Part shown: positions 59,332 to 64,000 of the stretch, in pieces
How the letters are laid out: each line of letters begins with the position of its first letter
How positions within the stretch are numbered: position 1 is the first letter of the stretch
Assembly: GCA_958296245.1 (NCBI GenBank)
Contig: OY282458.1
Span: 2,422,197-2,486,196, forward strand
Length of the DNA stretch: 64,000 nucleotides
Direction of reading: 5' to 3'
DNA from: an uncultured Dehalococcoidia bacterium
Lineage (GTDB): Bacteria > Chloroflexota > Dehalococcoidia > Lucifugimonadales > G958296245
Position numbers and translations under genes: made by a program
The notes under the pieces: generated by a model
Told to the model about the DNA's origin: nothing
Database searches by the model: none
What the model saw: only the letters and a program-made list of their open reading frames with translations

Positions 59332-60081
59332 ATGCGAGAGGACGACGGCAGAAGGATAGAGGTAAAGGGCGCCTGGAACGTTCGAGATATTGGAGGTTAT
59401 CCGACGGTAGACGGAGGCCGGGTACGTATGGGCGCCTTCTTTCGCGCCGACAGCCTGCACAAGCTGACGGAGAAGGACCGGCAGGTACTCTTGGGACGCG
59501 GGCTGAGGTCGGTCATCGACCTGCGCCAGTCCCACGAACTCGCGGAGTTCCCCAACGTCTTCGCCGGCTCGGCAGAAGTGAGCTATTACCACCACGACGT
59601 CATCGGCGGCGACCCCATACACTACTCCCCTGTAATCGGGACACCCGCGGATGACGTGCTGATGTCGTATTCAGCTTGGCTGGAGCAACGGCGCGCCCAA
59701 ATCGGCGCGGTGTTGGCAACGATGGCTCAGCCCAACGCCCTGCCCGCCGTGTATCACTGCGCCGGGGGCAAGGACCGGACGGGGGTGATAACGGCGCTGC
59801 TCCTAGAGATCGCCGGCGTGCCGGAAGATACCATTGCCGAGGACTACGGCCTCACGGCGATATACCTATGGGAACGATGGCAGGTCGAGATGCCTGGGAT
59901 CGAGGCTGGCGTCCACCTCCGGGGCTGGCGCGATTACCAGCGTGCGTACTGCCCGCCCGACGGAATGCGCAAGGTATTGGCCTTCCTTAAGGCCAGGTAC
60001 GGCGGGGCGGAGGGATACGCCCTAGCCGCCGGGCTCACTGCCCGGCAGATCGAAAGCCTCAGAGAGGCCCTCGTAGAATAG
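59332..60081 (+). CDS. Tyrosine/dual-specificity protein phosphatase (Y_phosphatase3 type)
   Basis: 249-residue cysteine phosphatase. P-loop H-C143-A-G-G-K-D-R149-T-G in AVYHCAGGKDRTGVIT is complete. The N-terminal NVRDIGGYPTVDGGRVRMGAFFRADSLHKL is the typical opening of this LMW-unrelated family, which includes protein-tyrosine and phosphoinositide phosphatases. ATG 59332 has AAAGGAG eight bases upstream, better than the upstream in-frame ATG 59275 inside the repeat flank. Substrate unknown. Confidence 0.88.
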   Translation: MREDDGRRIEVKGAWNVRDIGGYPTVDGGRVRMGAFFRADSLHKLTEKDRQVLLGRGLRSVIDLRQSHELAEFPNVFAGSAEVSYYHHDVIGGDPIHYSPVIGTPADDVLMSYSAWLEQRRAQIGAVLATMAQPNALPAVYHCAGGKDRTGVITALLLEIAGVPEDTIAEDYGLTAIYLWERWQVEMPGIEAGVHLRGWRDYQRAYCPPDGMRKVLAFLKARYGGAEGYALAAGLTARQIESLREALVE

Positions 60082-60084
60082 AGG

Positions 60085-60207
60085 GCCTCGTCCGGCAGGG
60101 GGTCTGGAGGCCGTGCCCCCAGTTACCTAGAGGCGAGTGGTGAGGATCAAAGACGTCTGCTTATCCGGGCTACGCCAGTCGAAAAGGACCTCACGAAATC
60201 TGAACAG
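60085..60207 (+). repeat. Family 2 inverted-repeat element, right part
   Basis: Lacks the CTGTTCAGA left end but keeps TCCGGCAGGGGGTCTGGAGG, GAGGATCAAAGACGTCTGCT, GGCTACGCCAGTCGAAAAGG and the intact right end ACCTCACGAAATCTGAACAG. Comparing this end with the left end of other copies shows that the two ends are inverted repeats. It is directly upstream of the sdhA promoter. Confidence 0.65.
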
Positions 60208-60235
60208 TACCGATCTAACCCCTATGGGGCTCTTA

Positions 60236-60244
60236 TGGTATATT
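60236..60244 (+). promoter_or_regulatory. Extended -10 of sdhA, predicting a leaderless transcript
   Basis: TGG-TATATT with the -10 at 60239-60244. The expected start (six to seven bases on) falls at 60250-60252, the sdhA ATG itself. No -35 consensus and no ribosome site are seen before the ATG. Confidence 0.4.
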
Positions 60245-60251
60245 CATAGCT

Positions 60252-61928
60252 ATGTATGACCACGACGTGCTTGTGATCGGGGCTGGGCTCGCGGGTATGC
60301 GGGCGGCCCTAACGGCCCGCGAGAACGGCGTCGACGTTGCCGTTGTCACCAAGGTACACCCGGTCCGGAGCCACTCCAACGCGGCGCAGGGCGGCATCAA
60401 CGCGGCGCTGACTGACCGGGGGGACGCGTGGGAGGACCACGCGTTCGACACGATCAAGGGCAGCGACTACCTGGCAGACCAGGACGCCGTGGAGGTGATG
60501 TGCCGCGAGGCGGGCAACGAGGTCATCGCCATGGAGCACATGGGGGTGATCTTCAACCGGGACGAGGACGGCCGCCTCGGGACACGCGCCTTCGGCGGAC
60601 AGCGGCAGGCCCGCACCTTCTTCGTCGCCGACTTCACCGGACAGGCGCTGCTCCACGTCCTGTACGAGCAGGTGATGAAGGCGGGCGTTCGCGTATACGA
60701 GGAGTGGTTCGTGCTGTCCCTGATCGTCCGGGACGGGGAATGCGGCGGCGCCGTACTGATGGACATCAGAACAGGCGGCATACACGTCGTCCGCGCCAAG
60801 GCGGTCATAGTGGCTACGGGCGGCCTTGGGCGAGTCTTCGAGCCGAGCACCAACGCCCTCATCTGTACAGGCGACGGCATGGCGCTGACGTATAGGGCGG
60901 GCGCCCCGCTGATGGACATGGAGATGGTGCAGTACCACCCGACGACGTTGGCCGGCAGCGGCGTACTCATTACGGAGGGCGCTAGGGGGGAGGGCGCTCA
61001 TCTGCTCAACGCAGAGGGTGAGAGGTTCATGGAACGGTACGCCCCCAACATGATGGAGTTGGCGTCGCGGGACGTCGTATCCCGGTCGGAGCAGACCGAG
61101 ATCGACGAAGGGAGAGGGGTCAACGGCGGGGTACTGTTGGACTGCCGACACCTCGGAGAGAAGACCATCAGGGAGAGGCTCTCGCAGATACTGGAGATCG
61201 CCAGGGATTTTGCGGGCGTGGACATCTTCACGCAGCCCATCCCCATCAGGCCCGGCATGCACTACCAGATGGGGGGTGTGAAGACGGACGTCGACGGTTT
61301 AACGCCGCTCGCAGGCCTGTATGCTGCCGGCGAGGCTGCTTGCGTCAGCGTACACGGGGGCAACAGGCTCGGCGCCAACTCGCTCCTCGATACCCTGGTC
61401 TTCGGACGACGGTCCGGGCAGCACGCCTCGGACAGGGCGAAGTCGACCGCGTACTTGGACGTAGACGACTCCGCCGCCGGCAGCGACCGTCAGCAGGTCC
61501 GGGACATGCTGGAGCATGACGACGGAGGCGACACCTTCGCTTCGATCCGCCGGGACCTCGGCGAGGCCATGAACCGGCATCTCGCTGTGTTCCGCAGCCA
61601 AGCCGGAATGGAGGAAGCCCTTGCCATTCTGGGCGAGTTGAAGGAGCGCTACAGTCGGGTCAGGGTGGCGGACAAGGGCAAGACCTTCAACACGAACCTA
61701 ATCTTTACCCTGGAACTCGGTTTCATGCTGGACTGCGCCGAGACGATAATCATGGGCGCCTTGGAGCGCAGGGAAAGCCGCGGCGCGCACACTCGGACCG
61801 ACATGCCCGAGCGGGACGACGAGACTTGGCTCAAACACATCGTCATAGCCAAGGGGCCCGAGGCGCCGTCGGTGGAGTACCAACCCATAACAATCACCCA
61901 GTGGGAACCCCAAGCCAGGAGCTACTAG
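60252..61928 (+). CDS. sdhA: Succinate dehydrogenase/fumarate reductase flavoprotein subunit
   Basis: FAD-linked catalytic subunit of 558 residues oxidising succinate (or reducing fumarate). Dinucleotide fold VLVIGAGLAGMRAAL at the start, flavin-attachment region TKVHPVRSHSNAAQGGINAAL (the His of RSHSNAAQGG carries covalent FAD), active-site QYHPTTLAGSGVLITEGARGEGA, and HYQMGGVKTDVDG. Compared with typical SdhA (about 590) it is slightly short at the C-terminus. sdhB and a CCG-domain subunit follow, after a 389-base gap holding an inverted family 1 element. Its TAG stop lies in that element. Confidence 0.93.
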   Translation: MYDHDVLVIGAGLAGMRAALTARENGVDVAVVTKVHPVRSHSNAAQGGINAALTDRGDAWEDHAFDTIKGSDYLADQDAVEVMCREAGNEVIAMEHMGVIFNRDEDGRLGTRAFGGQRQARTFFVADFTGQALLHVLYEQVMKAGVRVYEEWFVLSLIVRDGECGGAVLMDIRTGGIHVVRAKAVIVATGGLGRVFEPSTNALICTGDGMALTYRAGAPLMDMEMVQYHPTTLAGSGVLITEGARGEGAHLLNAEGERFMERYAPNMMELASRDVVSRSEQTEIDEGRGVNGGVLLDCRHLGEKTIRERLSQILEIARDFAGVDIFTQPIPIRPGMHYQMGGVKTDVDGLTPLAGLYAAGEAACVSVHGGNRLGANSLLDTLVFGRRSGQHASDRAKSTAYLDVDDSAAGSDRQQVRDMLEHDDGGDTFASIRRDLGEAMNRHLAVFRSQAGMEEALAILGELKERYSRVRVADKGKTFNTNLIFTLELGFMLDCAETIIMGALERRESRGAHTRTDMPERDDETWLKHIVIAKGPEAPSVEYQPITITQWEPQARSY

Positions 61929-62091
61929 CAGGCTGTGAAACACGGGGTGCGCAGAGGGGCGAAGCCCCTTTGCCGGGAGTCTGAGATCCCGCCCTGAGCC
62001 TGCCGAAGGGTGTCCCTCAGATATATTTTCTTCCCCTCCTGTATCAGGAAGGGGTCCGAATGAAGGCTAGGGAGAGTTCCGGCAATCTGCT
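61927..62091 (-). repeat. Family 1 inverted-repeat element, inverted copy with TA flanks
   Basis: Read on the plus strand it begins AGCAGGCTGTGAAACACGGG and ends CCGGCAATCTGCT. Relative to the other copies it is reversed, so the CACCCCGT end comes first. Both ends are flanked by TA (CTAGCAGG and CTGCTAG), as expected for a TA target duplication. It separates sdhA from sdhB, and the sdhA TAG stop is in the first flank. Confidence 0.75.
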
Positions 62092-62223
62092 AGAGGAGTC
62101 GATAGGATTGACAGCGGCATCGCCGCCGGACTTGGGCCTCTATCCGGGCGACGTGATGGCCTGGTATCAGGCATGGCCCGCCCCTTCGGACGCATCGCAC
62201 GATATGGGATAATGGACGACTAT

Positions 62224-62310
62224 ATGACGGCGACAAGGGGAATCGAGGTTCGGGGAATCCCAGCGAAAGACTGGGCGGACTTCTTCAAACATCACAAGGA
62301 CGGTGATTAG
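62224..62310 (+). CDS. Possible 28-residue peptide upstream of sdhB
   Basis: ATG 62224 (or in-frame ATG 62212) begins MTATRGIEVRGIPAKDWADF, continues FKHHKDGD, and stops at 62308-62310, six bases before the sdhB ATG. GATAAT at 62208-62213, with TTCGGA 17 bases before it, is a possible promoter. The composition looks coding and the tight spacing suggests coupling, but the frame is short and no family is known. Confidence 0.35.
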   Translation: MTATRGIEVRGIPAKDWADFFKHHKDGD

Positions 62311-62316
62311 ACACAC

Positions 62317-63276
62317 ATGGACGTTTCGCTGAGCGTCAGGCGGTTCAATCCCGACGCGAGTAGGCCAGAACCCTACTTCCAAGAGTACGGGATCCAGGTG
62401 GAGAAGTCGGCCACCGTCTTGGATGCGCTGATCAAGATCCGCGAGGAGGTCGACGGGACCCTCACCCTGCGCTGCTCGTGCCGCAGCGCCATCTGCGGCT
62501 CCTGCGCCATGAGGGTCAACGGCCAAGCCGCCTTGGCGTGCAACACCAAGGTGGTCGACGCAGTGGAGCAGGCCGGCGGCTCCGTGGTCGTTGAGCCCGC
62601 CGGTAATCTGGAGGTGATCAAGGACCTGGTCGTAGACTTTCAGCCCTTCTGGGGCAAGGTGAGAGACGTGGAGCCGTGGCTCCAGACGGCAGGCCCGGAG
62701 CCCGAGCAAGAATACATAGCGCCCAACGAGGACATGCTGCACCTGGCGGGCGTCATGAGCTGCATCATGTGCGGCGCCTGCGTGTCGGACTGCACCGTCC
62801 TGGAAGTGGACCCCAACTTCCTGGGACCCGCAGCGCTCGCCAAGGCCTACCGCTTCGTCGGAGACCCTCGGGACGACGCCAACGCCGGACGGCTGAGCAA
62901 CCTCAACGAGTACGGCGGCGTGTGGGACTGCACCAGGTGCATGCAGTGCGTCGAGGCCTGCCCCAAGGGGGTGGACCCGATGGGCCGCATCATGGCCCTC
63001 CGCGACCGGGCGATGGAGGCGGGCTTTACGAACAGCCACGGCGCCCGTCACGCCGAAGCTTTCACCGAGTCCGTCGAGCACAGCGGCAGGGTGGACGAAC
63101 TCAGGCTCCCGATAAAGTCGAAGGGAGGGATCTTCAACGTGCCCGAGATGCTCAAACTGGTCCCGGTTGGGCTCCGCGCCCAGATGAAGGGAAAACGGCC
63201 TCCCATCATCCACAGGAAGAACCCCGGCCAACATAACGTCCGCCGGATATTCGAGAAGGTTGAGGATAAGAGATGA
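62317..63276 (+). CDS. sdhB: Succinate dehydrogenase/fumarate reductase iron-sulfur subunit
   Basis: Electron-transfer subunit of 319 residues. The plant-type [2Fe-2S] site is C53-S-C55...C60-G-S-C63...C75 (LRCSCRSAICGSCAMR). The [4Fe-4S] and [3Fe-4S] sites are in SCIMCGACVSDCTVLE and CTRCMQCVEACPKGVDP; the central CIMCGAC replaces the common CxxCxxC...CP arrangement but keeps all cysteines. It is longer than usual SdhB (about 235-260), with extra C-terminal residues, as in SdhABEF-type complexes. Its stop overlaps the next gene. Confidence 0.92.
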   Translation: MDVSLSVRRFNPDASRPEPYFQEYGIQVEKSATVLDALIKIREEVDGTLTLRCSCRSAICGSCAMRVNGQAALACNTKVVDAVEQAGGSVVVEPAGNLEVIKDLVVDFQPFWGKVRDVEPWLQTAGPEPEQEYIAPNEDMLHLAGVMSCIMCGACVSDCTVLEVDPNFLGPAALAKAYRFVGDPRDDANAGRLSNLNEYGGVWDCTRCMQCVEACPKGVDPMGRIMALRDRAMEAGFTNSHGARHAEAFTESVEHSGRVDELRLPIKSKGGIFNVPEMLKLVPVGLRAQMKGKRPPIIHRKNPGQHNVRRIFEKVEDKR

Positions 63277-64000
63277 AGTACGCATTCTATCCGGGCTGCG
63301 TGTCGCGCGGCGCCGCGCCCGAACTGTTCGCGGCCACCGTCGAGGCGTGCGCTAAGCTCGGCATCGAGCTGGACTTCGAGCCCATGAAGACGGCCTCCTG
63401 CACGGGGTCCGGGGTCCTTCAGGAGAAGAACCAACGGCTGGGCGATACGCTGAACGCCCGCACCTTCGCTCTAGCGGAACGTTCCGGGCTGCCTCTGCTG
63501 ACGATCTGCAGCACCTGCCAGGGGGTGATGTCACAGGCGAACCAGAGGCTCAAGTCCGACCCGGGCTATCTGGCCGAGGTCAACGCGGACCTCTCCGAAG
63601 AAGGACTCGAATACGGAGGGAATGCAGACCCGAGGCATCTGCTCTGGGTGCTCGTCGAGGACCTAGGCCTCGATAAGCTCAAGTCCATGGTTGTTCGACC
63701 CATGACCGGGTTCAGGGTGGCCCCCTTCTACGGCTGCTATCTGGTCCGTCCCTCCTCCGCTCTGGACCTCGACGAGAAGCCGGAGAGGCGCGACTCGCTG
63801 GAAAGGGTCATCGAAGCAGTCGGAGCGCAGGTTGTGGACTTCCCGGGGAAGACCCTGTGCTGCGGTTTCCCCATCCTGATGATCAACGAGACCAATGCCG
63901 TGAAGATGGTGGCCAACCACACGACGGACGCGAAGAGCAGAGGCGCCGACGCCATGGTAACCCCGTGCCCGCTGTGCCACCTGAACCTAGACGGCTACCA
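63273..64000 (+). CDS. CCG-domain (HdrB/SdhE-like) subunit of succinate dehydrogenase, 3' truncated
   Basis: The ATG at 63273 overlaps the sdhB stop (ATGA). The visible 242 residues contain the two cysteine-rich CCG motifs of heterodisulfide reductase subunit B: FYPGCVSR, TASCTGSG, ICSTCQGVM in the first, and FYGCYLVRP, LCCGFPI, CPLCHLNLD in the second. Subunits of this type replace the haem-containing SdhC/SdhD anchors in SdhABEF enzymes of archaea and some bacteria. The gene runs off the window edge, so only a short end is missing. Confidence 0.87.
   Translation, partial: MKYAFYPGCVSRGAAPELFAATVEACAKLGIELDFEPMKTASCTGSGVLQEKNQRLGDTLNARTFALAERSGLPLLTICSTCQGVMSQANQRLKSDPGYLAEVNADLSEEGLEYGGNADPRHLLWVLVEDLGLDKLKSMVVRPMTGFRVAPFYGCYLVRPSSALDLDEKPERRDSLERVIEAVGAQVVDFPGKTLCCGFPILMINETNAVKMVANHTTDAKSRGADAMVTPCPLCHLNLDGY

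Overview
The window is a stretch of a high-G+C bacterial chromosome with compact, often overlapping genes. No rRNA, ribosomal protein or phylogenetic marker fixes the taxon. The gene mix suggests a Chloroflexota member of the Dehalococcoidia/SAR202 type. That is an inference. It rests on repeated oxidative-catabolism paralogues (two PhyH dioxygenases, an enolase-superfamily enzyme, two Gfo/Idh/MocA oxidoreductases, an aldo/keto reductase, a cyclase-family hydrolase, an orphan molybdopterin dehydrogenase subunit), a family-5 solute-binding lipoprotein with a VEK/VPVEK-repeat linker, a UPF0182 protein, and a succinate dehydrogenase followed by a CCG-domain subunit instead of cytochrome-type anchors.

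Layout. Positions 1-19,700 are mostly minus-strand: a truncated class IV aminotransferase, an OmpR-type regulator with a degenerate receiver, a rhodanese, an enolase-superfamily gene, tRNA-Ser(CGA), PhyH, tRNA-Asn(GTT), an aldo/keto reductase divergent from a VOC protein, a second PhyH, a candidate small RNA (9.65-9.80 kb), a REC-DUF3052 fusion next to an AlkZ-like DNA glycosylase, a Gfo/Idh/MocA enzyme, an FAD oxidoreductase, RNase D, a xanthine-dehydrogenase-type large subunit and an HbpS/GlcG-like protein. Positions 20,142-23,317 hold a lower-G+C three-gene cassette: DUF262 protein, AAA ATPase of the DUF3696 type, and an unassigned third protein. It lies between an inverted-repeat element and a decayed ISAs1-type transposase and looks like an acquired defence module. 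From 23.8 to 36.5 kb runs a long plus-strand arginine gene block: argJ-argB-UPF0182-argD-argG, then an acyl-CoA dehydrogenase, a MaoC hydratase and a retropepsin-like protease, then argH-rpe-coiled-coil protein. argC is not seen.

Positions 36.5-47 kb hold an MDR dehydrogenase, a sugar-dehydrogenase-like lipoprotein, recF, a cyclase-family enzyme, a second Gfo/Idh/MocA enzyme, a zinc-ribbon miniprotein, acetoacetyl-CoA synthetase and the solute-binding lipoprotein. Positions 47-60 kb hold sbcD, a TlpA-like lipoprotein, a CopD-like membrane protein, a Trm112-like protein, folP-folK, rsmI, a MetE-C-like protein, a GNAT protein, an MBL hydrolase, fabI, uvrC and a tyrosine phosphatase. The window ends inside an sdhA-sdhB-CCG-subunit operon.

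Two families of small non-coding elements with terminal inverted repeats are scattered through intergenic gaps. Family 1 has TAGCAGGCTGCG ends and in three places supplies the TAG stop codon of the upstream gene. Family 2 has CTGTTCAGA/TCTGAACAG ends. No CRISPR array was found.
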